Assembly: GCA_963082875.1 (NCBI GenBank)
Contig: OY720100.1
Location: 13,044,591 to 13,108,590 of the forward strand
Source: Corella eumyota
Lineage: Eukaryota > Chordata > Ascidiacea > Phlebobranchia > Corellidae
DNA length: 64,000 nucleotides
Direction: 5' to 3'
Below the pieces are notes generated by a model. That model was given only the letters and a program-made list of their open reading frames with translations. It was not told the origin of the DNA and searched no databases. Shown here piece after piece: positions 10,201 to 25,000 of the stretch (positions are counted from its first letter, which is position 1; each line of letters opens with the position of its first letter). The translations under genes were made by a program, and so were the position numbers.

Positions 10201-13200
10201 TGAGTTGTGCGAAGGAGGGGGAATTAGTGTGGAGTTTGTTCCTGGAGGAGATGGTGATTTTGAATATCTTGAATTTGTAAAACGATCATAAGGAGGAGGA
10301 GGCATGATCCCTTTTTCGTACCAATCCCTCTCGTAAGCTTGCCTGTAGTAAGCTAACAACGCTTTTTCCATCTCCATTTCTGCCATTTCTTTGGTAGGAA
10401 GCCCAGGGATAGTTTGCTGGGTGAGCATAGGAGTGGAAGAGGGTTGATTACGCTCTTGAGAGGTATAAGGTTGCCGCCGTCGACCTCCACTTCTTCCACG
10501 ATCCGGGGATCGTCGGGGTGGGGGAGAAAATGAAGATTCTCTACTTTTTCTCCTTAAATCAATAAAACACATTTTTTATTAAAGTTTTTTTTTTTCTGTG
10601 CAGCAAATAGAAAAAAAATATATAAAAAACAAACTCTACCTTCTTCGTTTTGGTGGAGTTTGATTTTTCCTTGATGTGTTTCGTTTTCGATTCTTGACAG
10701 GGGTCAGGGACCGCGACCTTGATCTTGACCTTCTTCGGCGACCTTTAGCACTAGGCTTTTTCTTATTTTGTCGATATCTCCTTCTGGGCGAAGTTGATCT
10801 TGATCTACTTCGTGAATAAGAACTACTTGACCTTTTAAACAATTTTTAAATCAGCAAAATTAAAAAAAATCTTGAAGAAAGATTTTTTACAAAATTTTGT
10901 AAAAAAAAATTTACGAACCAAGATGATCCCGAAGAGTAAGAACTTCCTGATGTTGATGTATAACTGGAGGAAGATGTGTACGAAGACGAGGAGCTGTAAC
11001 TATCACTTCTTGATCTGAATACATTGATTTTTTAGATTTTTTTTTAAAAATTGAAATTGATCTAATGAATAAAAAAAAAAAAAAACGAAGTTAATACCTT
11101 CTTCTTCTGTTTGATCCTCTTCCGTTCTTTCTTCTTGAGATCTTTTTTGTGAACTCATCCGACATGATGTCCAACTTTGACTTCCTGCTTCTCTCAGATC
11201 GTTTTCTCGGAGATCGATCATCGTATCTCCTCCTGGATGGGGAGTAATGCCGAGAAGATCGATTTTGATCAGATCGACTTGACTCTTTTCTAAAATCAAA
11301 AAAAAAATTCAAAAATTTGTTTTAACTAATATAAACAGAGTAAAAAAAATCAATCAAACTGCAAAAAGGGTTTTATTTACCTTACATCACGATCATTTCT
11401 GCTGGAAGATACGACTGCAAAACGAAAATAAATTATTTTTTTGACAACTTAAATTGTAGTTTAACAAAACACAATAACTAAACATATATACTAGATAAAA
11501 ATATTTATAAATATTTGGTATTTACCAACTGGTTGAGTAGTTGTTATTGGTGGGGGTGCTAAAATAGGGGGCAACACCCCCAAAGGTGGAGGGGGTAAAC
11601 TGTGAGGAGGAAATCCTGGTGGGGGTCGATTGAACTGGGCAAGGTGAGGGGGTAAAAGATTAAAAGGAAATGGAATTGGGGGCCGAGCTAGCACTTGAAT
11701 TCCCGATGTCGCAATCTGAAATTAAAAATAAAATATTTTTAAAATTTTATTTTCTATTATTTTACCAATTTAATTTTATTTTGCTTACTGTTGGTGGTGG
11801 TATGCTCAGAAGAGCTGAGTTAATTGACAGAGTTGGAGGAAGGAGAGTAGGAGGTGGGATGCTCATCTGAGGCACACTGGGTCGCAACATCGGAATATTT
11901 GGGGTCGGGAGCAAAGACGATGTGGTGTTGACTGAAGGAGGAGGCTGGGAGATCGAGACCCGATAAACCTGAGGAGCTGCTTCAAGCTTAAGCTTAATTT
12001 TTTCCTCTATTTCTTGTGAAATTTGGTCTTCTCTAGAAGTATCTTCCTTAGTGTCCTCCTCATCGAATTCCTCCTTGGGAGTAACCTCTGGAGAAAACTT
12101 TGCCTCCTCTTCATTGTCTCCTAGAGGTTGTAATGAGTCAGCATCCTCGTCATTTGCAACATCTGGTTTTATGTCTAGAGGAATCTCTGCAGATACAGTG
12201 AATGAGAGTTCAGAGTTGTTTACTGAGTTTGGTAGGGGATAGATCCCAGATAAAGATGTAGATGTTGCAGAGATGTTTTCCACTTTAACTTGACTAAAAC
12301 AGAGTAAAGCTTGTTTAACTATTAAACTTGACATATTAGCTAGGTTGTGTATATGCGTTTCTGGCATTAATTTTATACTTAAAAAGATTAAACAAAGTTT
12401 CAAAAAAATTTAAGTAAAAATCCTCCTTTATCATATTACTTACTTTTGTTGGTCCATCAAAGGGCGAACCACTTTTGCAACTGGTGGGGATATTCCAGGT
12501 GGTAATGGTTGTTCAGCTGGTGTAAGATTTACTCTGTCAAAAAAAGATAAAATAAGTGTTTATTTTTTTTTTACAAAAACACAGTATATATATACTAAAC
12601 AATATTTATTCTAAACTTTAGGCAAAAAATAGCTTGAAAATTATCTGCAATTATCTTTTAGTTAATTGAACACTTACTTTTTTGAAATATCGCCAGTGCT
12701 TGGTGTGGAGTTAAAAGTATAACTATCACTCCTAGGGGTAACTCCCTGAGGTTGGGTCGTTGCCGCTTCTATTGGGGTTGACTGAGCAGTGGGCTCATTA
12801 ACCACCGGGGTAGTTTCGCTACTTTTTAACTCAGTCTCCTCCTTAGCTGGGGTTATATTTGTCTTCTGGGATCCCAAAGTGATCCGAATAGGTTGGGTTG
12901 GGTCATGGGGTGATGAACTCCCCGTCTCGTTTCTTTTAGGGATTGTGTAGCCCCGACTTACGATCTGTTCTGTTGCAGCTCTTACTACATAACCACCGCC
13001 ACTAGATGACCTCGCATTTTGCTTAAACATGTTTATAGAGTTGGATTGGGCTGGGGCATATGATACCTTGCTTGGAGCCTTTGGTTTGGGTTTTGGTTTT
13101 TGCTCAGTTGAAGCTGGTCGGGGCCAGACTGGAGCGTTTGCTTTCATTTTACTTATACCGGTGTCATTGCGAAACTTGTTTACAGCCTGATGATTTAATA

Positions 13201-16200
13201 AAAATTAGGTATATTGTATAAAAAATCCAATTGCATTTATTTTTACACAGTTAAAAAAACTATTTAAGCATACCCAAGTTGCACATAGTCAAATCAAACA
13301 GAAAAAAATGTTTTAAAAAAGGTTTACCTGTCTCAGGAACTTGTTAGCGATAAGTGAGTCAGGGGAAATATTGCTTTTATGACAAGTGGGGCATTCATGT
13401 GTATCTGAATCCAACAATGCATTTCTAATACCTGTAATTTAAAAAATGAAATTAAAAAAAAAAATTCTATCTAAGCTATGTATTTAAATCTTCCACAAAT
13501 AAACAAAAATGTTTTTAATTCGAAAAATAATTTTTTATTTACATTCGTCGCAGTAACTGTTTCCGCAACAAGGTATCACCACTGCATCCACTAGTAGGTC
13601 TTTACATAGAAGACAGATCAGTTCATCCGGGATCGGCTCCTCTTCATCTTCTGGCTCTTCTTCTTTTTTCACTCCTGGAAGGAAAGGAGGCCTCTCTTTT
13701 TTACCAACATCATATCCTTTTCTACATAGTCAAAAAAACGAATAAAATTTAAAAAAAAATAGGAATTTTAATTAAAATAACATATAAAATGTTGACTCTA
13801 AATACATACAAAAAAAAGTTACATTTTGTTAAATTAAACATAAATCAGCACAAGAAAAATTTAAATTTTAAATAGCTGATGAAAATAATGCTAATTAAAG
13901 TAAAATCTAATCGTACTTGTCCATCAGAGGAACAACATATCTTCCGTCAGCAGTTAACATTGCACCTTTTGATTCCTTATTTACAACAACCATTTGACTT
14001 CTGGGTATACCTGTGGCATGTCGCATCATTTTTGCTCTATCTGGTTCGTTCTAAAGTAAAAAAAATTAATTAAATTATTTTTAATTTTTAACATAAATAA
14101 AGAAACATAGAGTCGAGTAAGTCAAATGAATTAAAACATAAGGTAATAAATTTAAAAAACTTACTTAAAACTTACTTAAAATATTTTTTCATTAAAAAGG
14201 TTTTTTTTTGGAGTAAACGACAAAAAAAAGAGAATAAAAATAGTTTTATTCAGATATTCTTACCTTTGATGAGGGGCAGTGAGTAGAGTAATGGCCGTTT
14301 TGATTGCAACGAAAACAACGAACCAAGGTCGTGGCAGTATTTCCAGCAACACTGCTGGGATTGGAACTTGCGTTGTATTTGTAAGTTCCAAATCGAGGTG
14401 GACGAACAAAACTAAAAAAAAATTGAAATTAAAAAATTGACAAAAAAACAATTTTATTAGTATTTAGTTTGATTTAGCTTTCCAAGTTGTAAAAAAACGA
14501 AAAAAAATGTTAAATCAAGTGTTTTTGTAACCACTCACTGGAATAGCAAAATTTTGTTATTTTTAAAGTAAATAAGGTAATTACTTTGATGGATCATATT
14601 CGTTAGTCGATTGCTTGATAGCCACTTTAATTTTGTCTTCTTCCGTAGCATTTGCTTTCGCCAGGTTACTTGTCTGAAATTTGTGTTACTTTCTTACTTA
14701 ACGATATATACAACGTATAATTTGGTGTAATCAACTCAATAAATAATTTATTGATGTAATACAGCAATCAAATACACATGTACATTGAAGCCACTACAGT
14801 TACAATTACCAAGCATTAAAAAATACAACAAATTAAATTTTTAAATGTGTATTATTTTTTTCTTTATATTTTTTGTAATATTTTATCATGATTGAACAGT
14901 GGTAAAAGAAAAAATAAAACAAGCTTAGGAATGGGTTAAATTATAGTTTGTTTATCATAATTTAAAATAAATAAAGTTGGTGTATTATAACCACAACAGT
15001 CTATACCACAACACTTTTAAAGTGATTAAGATTTATGGAATTTTTATGGTAAAGTTTTACAAATTCTAAATGAACAAAATAAAAATTTGGCCCATCCCTA
15101 ATGCCTGCTAAATAAACAGAAAAACTTGAGCAGGCCAAATCTTATATTCAAACCTATAACAACTGATAAGAAATAGTGTCATAACATACCAGTATACAAA
15201 ATAGCCTAGGGGAACTGACAACCAATTTTACTTTATAATTTATTCAGATGGTATGTAGTATATGTAGACCTTATAATGCAATGTGTGGATGTTATTAGTA
15301 AAATATGTGTATATGCAACTATTGAACTTAAGCTTATCAGATTTCGAATTATTGTGTAAGAATAAATTTACTAAATTTGGCCCACCCAAGTGTAATAAAC
15401 AGTGTCACTTTAAAAGAGAAACAATTACCTTAAATAGCTCATCGAAGCTAAGTTTTTGTGCTGTTTCATTTTCCTTTATTGAAAGAATAAATGTTGTTAT
15501 TAGTAATTTAATTTCACAATCAAATTTTTAATGAAATAAAAACACTTTTCTAAATAAACATCATAAATTTTCTGAAAATAAAAATTAAATTGAGGTAATA
15601 GGATTTGGCAAAAATTAAGAACTTATATATAAACATAAAAATAGCAAAAATTTAAGTTAATAAAAGAATACATTTTATAACGTTCAACAATATATATTTT
15701 CGAAACACAAAAATTTATTAATATAAAACATAACATTTTTTCATTAAAGAGTTTGAGCTCCTGGTCCTGGTAAAATTGAATTAGTTTCTTTGAAAATAAC
15801 TAAGTTTAAAATTCCAGTTGTTACCTTACCTGAATAGCTTATCAAAGTAAACTTGTTTTTTATTGATAATAAAAGCATTTGTTGGTATTGCAATAAACCA
15901 CTTACAGGGAAATGGTTCTGTATTTTTTCATCACTCAAAAAAGTCTTCCCAACAAAATTTTATTAACAAACAGCATTTAAATAAATAAAACAAAGCACGA
16001 CATGTTTAATCGGTTATAAATATAAAATCAGTACTAATAATAAAAAATTAAAGCATATAGTTTATAACTAATTTAAACAAACAGGGTTTTTAGAATTAAA
16101 CCCATTTATAACTAATTTCACAATATACATTTCACAATATGTGTTTAAATAACAGAAGGATGTATGTAAATTGACTTAACTTGTTAGCAACCGCCTGTTA

Positions 16201-17679
16201 ATGGATTTAAAAATTTCCAGAAACTAGATTGCCAAGACAGTAAGCCACAACTAATAGCTAATACATAGTATTATACAATATATATTTATATAAAAATGTT
16301 CCTAGAACATACTAAATGTAATAAACACAATTACTGCATTCGTTCTGTAAAGTTGCAAAAGTATAAACCGAAAAACAAATTTGTTATATTACCACAGAAA
16401 AGATACTTGTTTGTATACATACTTGAGTGGTCTTGGGTGTGGCTGCTACGGTGTAGGCTGAAGAGGTATCTGACTTTTTCCTGTAAAATAAACAAAAAGT
16501 TAAAAAAGGTTTAATGCATTTTCATTTAATTAATTTTACAGCCTAAACATTGACCAACTTAGTTATTTCAACTCGGTCCTAAGTCAACTGTAGCAGTTTG
16601 GGGTATTATAAATGATTATCGACTAATAATTTATCTGCTAATTGTTTTTTTTTTTGGCTAGGCAGGAGTTAATACGGTTTATAAGAAACAAACGCAGATC
16701 CTAATAAAATTGTTTTTCTGTAGAATTACAACCACAATCTTCTGCGATGCCAAGCAAATTAAACACTGTTAAGTTCTAATTTTTTTACAGCTATACAAAA
16801 ATCAAAACATAAAAATACTTACACAACATAAACTTTCGAATCTCTAACGGATCCAAGAGGAATTCGACGAATAAGAACAGCGGTATTTTTCGGAATTAAA
16901 GTTGATTCGTCCTTGTAAACTACAAACATAAAACATAATATTAAAAATTTGTTTCCGAAATAAAAATCTTACTTATAAATAGGCAGCAATAACACAAAAA
17001 TACCTATTATAAATATGAATCTTTAGTAAATACCAATTTAATTTACAAACTTTTATTAAGCAGAGGGTTTAAAGGGTTATTAGGTTAAGGGAATTATTAT
17101 AAACCTTAAAAGTTAGGGTAAAGTTTAATTAACAAAATTTGTAAGAGTAGTTAAGTGCCTTATTTTCAAAGACGTTGATTCATTATTGGGATCTCTATTA
17201 CTTCCGCACGCCCGAACCTAAGTATGGCAATTGTTCAACCAGACATTAAAAATAAGTTGAAATATGATTTAATGAGTATAACTTAGTCCGCTTTACGAGT
17301 CAGATGTGTTAATGGGCAGAAGGGTAAACTGAATATGTGAGGGTTAGGGTAAGGGTTTAATTTATGCAACCTCTTTGTTTAATTACATGTGCCGTATTTC
17401 GATTACACACCCTGTTTATGTAGGGCATGCGAAACTAATAGAGATCCCATTATTGTTTTAATTCGTAACACAGATTATTAATTAGTTTACAAAAACAATA
17501 AAATTTTGCTTACCTTGAAGAGTTTGTGCATTTGTAATGTGAAGATCCAATTCAGTGCTTTTTAGCTTTTGTTTTTCCATAATCGCCTTTTTGAGATCGT
17601 ACAACGAAATGCTAATTCCGTCGAAAGTAACATTTTTGTATTCGTTACTGCTTGAAAACTTGTAATGTATGGCAGACAT
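7297..17679 (-). CDS. RBBP6: RBBP6: DWNN/zinc-knuckle/RING E3 ligase and 3'-processing factor, 19 exons, 1959 aa
   Basis: Exons: 17679-17514, 16919-16823, 16480-16423, 15473-15429, 14673-14585, 14411-14264, 14050-13917, 13721-13543, 13431-13328, 13186-12678, 12533-12444, 12293-11789, 11715-11526, 11414-11381, 11289-11098, 11014-10919, 10831-10640, 10552-8516, 8311-7297. Phases join to 1959 aa (human 1792). Domains: ubiquitin-like DWNN (MSAIHYKFSSSNEYKNVTF..., VLIRRIPLGSV); CCHC knuckle CFRCNQNGHYSTHC; RING/U-box CLLCKDLLVDAVVIPCCGNS followed by CDECIRNALL and CPTCH; then Pro-rich, Ser-rich and RS/RG-rich disordered regions, a LAYYRQAYERDWYEK patch, and a long acidic/basic tail with a run of ten or more lysines. 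It is an E3 ligase associated with the cleavage/polyadenylation machinery and with p53/Rb in vertebrates. The start matches the family (MSxxHYKFSS). The donor of exon 16 (GTTCGT) is unusual. Confidence 0.95.
17188..17448. mobile_element. MITE with about 26-bp terminal inverted repeats
   Basis: The left end GGGATCTCTATTACTTCCGC and the reverse complement of the right end GGGATCTCTATTAGTTTCGC match over about 26 bp with three mismatches. The element is flanked on both sides by ATTATT, a candidate 6-bp target duplication. It is 261 bp long, has no coding capacity, and lies in RBBP6 intron 1. It was probably mobilised in trans by an unidentified transposase. Confidence 0.75.
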
Positions 17680-19003
17680 TTTACTTCTTTCGATTATAAA
17701 TGTTGGTAGCAATTTTCAAATAAATAAACGTCAACTACTAAACTTAACAACTTTTCATTTTTCAATTAAGATGTTGCTTTGTCAATTTCACTGTTTGTTG
17801 GAATAAATTTACGTAAAATTGCAAAACTTTTGGAAAACTGTGAAAGCGCGACGACGACAACGTTGTGAAATTTTTTCTTTTCGTGGTCACGTGATTGTAA
17901 TCTCAAAGCAGCAGCCTTGTGGCTAAAGAAAAAATAGTGTAACGTTTATCCTTAATATAAAATGTATATTTATACCGAAATGCTGTCAAATTTAAGGAAG
18001 CAACTATTTACAATTTAGCCTGTAAGTTAAAATAAATAAGCCTTTAAGTTGAAATAAATAAGACACCTAATATTGTACGAGTTTATGTGGGAGACAAGTT
18101 TGTACCAGCGGTAGCCACTTACTTCATAAAGTTGCCGTTTTCATAAACAATAAAGGATAAAAAAATAAAGATGTCTAGGTTAATAACATGAATTACATTG
18201 TCACTTTAAACTGGTTTCAAAACTTGAGTTTGCTACCTAAACTCATCCGACTAAGTTTAATGGCAAAGTAGGCTTGCCAACATATCAACTCGACTTAAAA
18301 TTTGTAGTACAACTTGTAGTCACAGTGTATACTTAGGGTTCCTCTAAATAAGCTTTGTTTAATGTTTATAAGCCAGCAACTTGGTCTTATGTAGCTGTTT
18401 TTGCCCCCTAGCAATGTGTGCAACCGTGCTTATTTAGCATTTTAGTTCAGTTCGGCAATTTATGTACATTTCACACAAAATATACACAACCTATTTACTT
18501 AACCAACAAAATAAACTAATATCTAACCTTCTGTCTGTATAAAAAAAAAAAAAAAATAACTTTGAAATAAATGTATTTGTGTTTTACAATAGTAATAATA
18601 AGCACGAAGCAGTTGAGAATAGCAGCTCACATAATGTGTCCAACCAAGACACAACATTTTAAGAAGTTGAAAGAAATTTTTCTTTACATAAAAATATCAC
18701 AGTGTTAAAAAGTTAAGTAACTTTCCCGAAAAAAATGTTTAAATTTTATTCGGTGCTTTGTTAGATATAAAAGCAGATTTTTTTTTGAAGTTGTTACTGT
18801 ATTGAAAAACGTTTCTTAAAAATTTGTTGTTACTAAATGTTGGTTCGTCGATAAAACAACAATACACCAAGCACAGTTTAAAAAAGTAGTACAAAACATC
18901 TTTGCTATGTGCCTATAAGCAAATATAATAGGGAACACAGATACATAAAAGTACAAAATATTGAAAAATCAACCAAAAGAAAAAGTTAAATAGCAATAAT
19001 GTT
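17680..19003. other. Intergenic region: RBBP6 5' flank and SPECC1L 3' flank
   Basis: About 1.3 kb head-to-tail spacer. It holds the RBBP6 promoter with an E-box at 17886-17894, an imperfect short direct duplication at about 18018-18065, and a poly-A run at about 18541-18557. No gene seen. Confidence 0.5.
17886..17894. promoter_or_regulatory. E-box GTCACGTGA upstream of RBBP6
   Basis: GTCACGTGA lies about 210 bp upstream of the RBBP6 ATG, a plausible promoter-proximal position for a USF/MITF-type factor. Motif evidence only. Confidence 0.3.
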
Positions 19004-22000
19004 TCAAGTTTCAAAATATTTAAATATTTCTGTAACATAAGACATAACTCTCTGCCAGTCTGGCCTTTCGAGTTTTGTCATTTCTTCAACGCTTAAAACA
19101 GGTTCAATTCCAACACTCTCTGCAGCTGCGAAGGCAAGTCGAAAATGTTTGGCCTGCAATAGAAAAAAAATGTTTAAAAAAAGGAAAGTTAATTTAAACC
19201 TAATAATAAATACTAAACATGTGTAAAATATAACAAAACTTAAAAAAGGCTGGATTATATTTTGAGAACAATCTGTGTTTACCTGTAATTGTTTTTTAGT
19301 TTTTTCGTCATTGCTTTCAACATAAGCTTGTTCCAAAGCATCGTAAGGTATATGAGCCGGTAAGTAGGAATGAAGTAATGAGCATAAGGCTAAACCATCT
19401 GACCAACTGCTGCTGAAGTTTGTGATATCTATGCCTTGGTAAGCCTGGAAAAAAATAGGAAAAATTAAATTACTGCAACCGGAATTTTATTTAAAATAAA
19501 AAATAATTTGTATTTACTTGTGTTTTTTCCTGGCACCATTTTAATAAAGCATTTCGTTTGGAGCCCCCATATCTTCGTGCAAGGGAGGCAAGGGAATTAC
19601 CCGAGGGTGTAGAGGGAGTTGACATGAGTCTGTTTCGCTTAGCAGAGGGGTTAGTGGGGGTTGGGGGAAGTCGTTCTTTGGGTGGGTTATTGGTATTTGA
19701 TCCTAATCGATCAAGAATATCTGTACAATATAAAATTTAACGAAAAATTACAAATTTTAATAAATGTGAAATAACAAAAATACTTTTTACAAAATTTTTT
19801 TTTCACTATTTTTATATATTTTGTACCAATTTATTCATTTTATATTTTTGCTTTAAACAACATTATTTATTATAAACTATTTAAGTATAGGAGACCCTTT
19901 ACCTGCAGTTGTTTTTCTTGTTGTATCATTTAACGACGGTTTTCTAGATTCTTGTGCACTTGAACTTCTTCGGAGTAAAGATGAAAGTTGACTTAAATCA
20001 GCATCAGACACTAAAACAAAAATTAGGAAAGTTTAACTCAAGTCTACTAATCACTTGATTCACAAACCATTTGACTGGTTCATTAAATCACTTTGCTGTT
20101 AATTTATAAATCAGTAATTTAAAACTTCTAATTTTTTTTAAATCCAATTTTTTTATTTTTATTAAATATCAACTTACTACTTCTATTTGAGCTATCAGGT
20201 GTTCCGGGTTTGCTACTTCCATTAGACCCAGTGTTAGAATTTGACATTTTTGCTACATAAGAATTCGGATTGATATTTGATTGTGATGTCATAGAGCTTA
20301 ATGATGACATCGATTGATGTCGTTGTATGGGGCTAACTGTTGCCGTAATGGGGCTAGCCCCTTGACGCTTGGGGGTACTGATTCCTAGTGGGGGTTTTGG
20401 GGCTATAAATAGTGATGCGGGGATTTCGGTAGGGGTGCTTGGGGTAAGTGGATTAGGGGGTCGGCCAGTGGGTGATGTTGATCCACTTGAACCCCCATCT
20501 GTAGCGGTGTTGTTGTTGTCGAATGATTTAATGAGACTTTGAACCCCGGGTGAGTTTTCACTAGTGCGACGCTTGTAGGTCTAAAAATAAATATTTTGTT
20601 AAAAAGTTTTACATTTATTTATTATTTTTAATCCCAAAAAAAGTTGAAATTTGGAACACTTACATCTCTGAGAGCTTGTACTCCTTGTCGAATCGCAGCT
20701 GCCTCCAGGATAGCAGATGATGTTGTAGACACATTAGAGACTCTCTTTCTTCTCAGTTGATCATTCTCGACACGAAGTTTGGTGACATTTTCATCTAGGA
20801 TTTGATTTTCCTCTCGTAGTCTAAGAACTTCGGCTTGGGTTTCTGTAAAGTTAAATATTTTTTTACTTCTAAAAATAAACATAGATATTACAAAAAATAA
20901 TTTTTTTTGTTTTATTAAAAAAAAAAAAGAAGTTTTGAATTTTATTTTAAATTCTTACCGGCTTTCATGTCATTTGCAATTACAACCGCCATTTGAAGAT
21001 CTGATTGAAATTGCTTCCATTCCTCAGATTGATGTCTTTGTTCTTTCTTCAATTGTTGAATTTCTTTTTCGAGACGAAATCGTTCTTCCTAATAACAAAT
21101 AAAAAAAATTTTTTAAAAATTGTTATTTTACAAAATAAAAAAAAAATTAAAACACTCAAGTTGTTTTTTTACTACAGTAAAAGATAATTTTAAAATAAAA
21201 ACTGAGCAAGGTCAATAAATCATAAAAATAATATTGAAAAATATCAAACTAATATTGAAAAATATCAAACTAATATTGAAAAATATCAAAATCGTTTTAA
21301 TGTAATTTAAAAAAATGTTTTTATACCTTAAGTCCAGAAATTTGATTTTGTAGTTGTTGAATAATATGGTTATCGTGCTTTTTTACAGCAATGTGTTGTT
21401 CGACAGAATCTTCCATGACAAACAAGGTCTCGCTTGCTTCATTTAAATTTTCTTGCTTTATCCTTAAATCTTCCTGAAGTCTGTCGATAAGCTCCGATAA
21501 CTCAGATAAATCTTTTTTGGTCTAAAACCAAAAAAACTTTTAATATTTTTACTTTTAAAATTTTTTTAATTTTTTTGTAAAGTCAACTAAAATTGTGTAC
21601 AAAAGCAGAACAGAAAACTAGTCATTAAAATTTATTGTTTGTTTGATTCTTATTTTAGTTCTGTTAGTACAAAGTACATAATAAAAAACCAAATAAAAAT
21701 GTTTTCTGTTACTTTCATTAAAAAATATATATACTACAATAACATTATATCATATATAAGTTAAAATTATCATTTTTTCAAATCCTAAATTTAAAAATTT
21801 TTTATTTCTATGAGACTAACCCTAGCATTGCAAGCTTCCACTTCTTCTTCCAACTCTGCAACTTTTGCATCCAACTTCTCGTTCTCATTCTGAACCTGAT
21901 TGTAATCTTCCTCCAACAACACAAATTTCTCTTCCAAGTCCTAGATAAAAACAAAAAAAGTTTAAAATATTTTTTCCAAAAAAATAAATTTAAATTCGTT

Positions 22001-25000
22001 TTAATTAGAGTTATATATATAAACTTTGTTAAGCAAATTAAGTGCAATAAGTATAGTGGTATTATGATATTTAACTAGAACAACAATGTTAAAAGTATCA
22101 ATAAATCAATAAAAAGCTCAACAAAATCAAACTAGCAATTAAATATCAATGAAATAAAAATAATAAAATTTGTGACCACTTTAACTAAAAATCTTTAAAA
22201 AAAGTTACAAAAATTTTTTCACAATTATTTTACCTGTTTTTCACTTCTCAGCGAGTCTAAATACTCCATAAAATTCTCGTTGATGTCTTTTGAGCTACTT
22301 TCTTGACTCGCTTTTAACAACTCGGTAACTTTTTGTCTTTCCTGGTGTAATTCCTCTTCTAATTTAAGGACAACCTCAGACTGATGCTCTTCTGCTTTTC
22401 CGTTTGCTTCCTAAAATAGAAAACGTAATTAGGAACAATGTACCAAAATAAAATTTTAAATAAACATAATTGAAAAATTTACACTAAATAAAGCAATATG
22501 ATAAATACAACCAATACACTATACATAGCGTGATATTGCAATTCGTTTATATTTACTCTTAAAACTATAGCACACTTTAATCTAATAGAATACTTAAAAT
22601 TCGCAAATTTATTTAAACCCTTACCTTAAGTTTTTTCTCAAGTAAAGTTTTCTCAGTATTTGATTTGTGCAATTCTCTTTCTAAATGTCTTAGCCTCTCT
22701 TTGAACGCATCAACTAATCCTTTAGCATCCTTTCTTTCCTCCTCTGCCTTCCTATTTTGTGTCACACTCTCTTCTTGGATGCGGAGAAGATGTTCTCTCT
22801 CTTGGAGGAGGTTGAAGTATTGTTGTTTGAGGTCTGAGTGAGTTGAGTCATCTTTGAAATGGTCAGACACAAGAGCCTGTAGGGAAACAATAATTTGTAA
22901 AAAAAATGAAATGCAAGTCATTAAATCACAATTAATTGAGATCAAAGACATAAAATTAGTTATGTAGCTCACTATCCAACAAAAACATAATAATTTGTAG
23001 CTAAAATAATATTTGTTATTTTTTTTAACTTACTCTATGAGGTTCACTCAAAAATTTAATCGCAGTTTCCACCATTTTAAAACTTAACCCTAATTTATCC
23101 CAACAAGCTTGAATTTATTTACATAACTTCAATCTGTACATTAAACACAATGCAAAAAGGTTTTATAAAAGCTGGCAGTGTGGCAGTTAAGGCAGACTGG
23201 CCTTAAGCAATTAATCACGCTGTTTATTTTATTTGTGTGCCTTGTTGGCTAAGTGCCCGTTTAATTACAGACAAGATAATAGCCTTAGCTAAACGTTTCT
23301 TTCATAAATCAAAATAAATCAAAAGCTAATCTAAATTTCATATTGTAAGTTCACTTAGCTTTTACTGTTATTTTCACTACAATCTGATATTTAAGATAAC
23401 AAATAACAAGTAAAACGCGTTTTACTTTTGATATATTTTACGGAATGTGCGCACACGTAAACAGCACTCGGCAGCTACTTGTACATAGATCAGCAAACAA
23501 ACTGCCTGTGATTGCTAGTACTTTTGATATATAACAGCAATGACCATAATGTTAGGTCAGCGACCTGCTTAATAACTGCATAGCGCAATCGATAATATCA
23601 ATAACCAGAGCGCACATACCTTTGCCACTGTGTGCTAGCATGGCTTTGCGAAAATTAAATTTCGATTATTGAGCGTTGTTGTTTTGCGCAACCTGTTTTG
23701 CAATATTAAAAACAACAAACGTCCTATTTGATAAATAATAAAAAATTTAACTTTAAACGAGAGACGTAAACAAACTGCGTAATTTTTGTTTTAATGTCAA
23801 GACTATAAACTACATAAAATCGCAATTAAAACCACGTCTTTAGTTCTCTATTAAATACCTGAGTTCCGTAAATTACGTTAAGTATACTAACTTAAATCTC
23901 GAAACTGAACGGCCATGAACCGTCAGCAAACTTTCATTCAAACTCTTAAAATTGCTTAAATATTAACTACACAAAACGTCGCTGCACTAGTTACCTCCAA
24001 ATAAAACGTGATATTTTTAATTAAAATTTTTTGAAAATCATGTTATAAGCCTCTAAAGGGTTTATTTAAAACGATAAACTATTAAGAGGACGTAAATTTA
24101 AAATAACACGTTTAAGTGAAATTTACACGATTTGCAGTTTAAGCAAAGATAGTGATTGGCAAATAGCGCTTAACCGCTTACTCTCGGTCAGGTATAAAGC
24201 AAACACTTCAGTCGTAAAAGTTGCTTCCTATAAACGTGCCATAACTTGTCAATTTTGACTTGAAGTGAAAAATCTAGGTCATGTTGCGTAATGGAAAAGA
24301 AACATTATCGAGAGATATTGCGTAAAACCAATAAACTATGCCTGTCGTTCAACTAAATCGCTGCCGACAAACAACCCGGCGTAGTTGTATTTGTACTAGC
24401 TGCTGATACGCTTAAAATAAACTTCAACTATCAAGCTTTAAAAATATTATTTTTTTACTAACACTTCAGTTGCCTTGATTCTGTTAAAAGGCATTTTCCA
24501 CTTTTTGAAAGTAATAGATAAGCAATTTCGTAAACACTGTTTGGTAACCTAAATCAGGTAACTCAAAAATTGCTGACAATCTAAATACAACCCAGTTAAC
24601 GTACTCCACCTGCCATACGTTTCCTGCTTGCTGTGAAAATAGCTGTCTAATCAAATAACAACAAAGCACTACGCACGGAAGTAGCAGTTAGTCACTTGCA
24701 CAACTGTATACATTCGCCTCTCTTCAATCGATTGCAATATTTAAAGGCTTTACTGTATTGCTAGTCTGTGCTTGCCGTAGAGGTAAGTCTATGCAATTAA
24801 CGATTCTTACGTCACATAATCCCGACTCGCCGATTGCTGCGAGGGCAACCGAGGGCATTGAATACAATAACAACTCTCGTGTAGAAACCTACGCTAAGAC
24901 TGGGAAAGAGTAAGGCGGTTCATTCTTTAGTAATACACACTACTCTATAGCTGCTGTTCTACTTAACACACATATCGATACCTTAATTATTTGCTAACAT

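Noticed and set aside
17340-17362. Telomere-like GGGTTAGGGTAAGGG
   Set aside because: Only a few imperfect units inside a short MITE; not a telomeric array.
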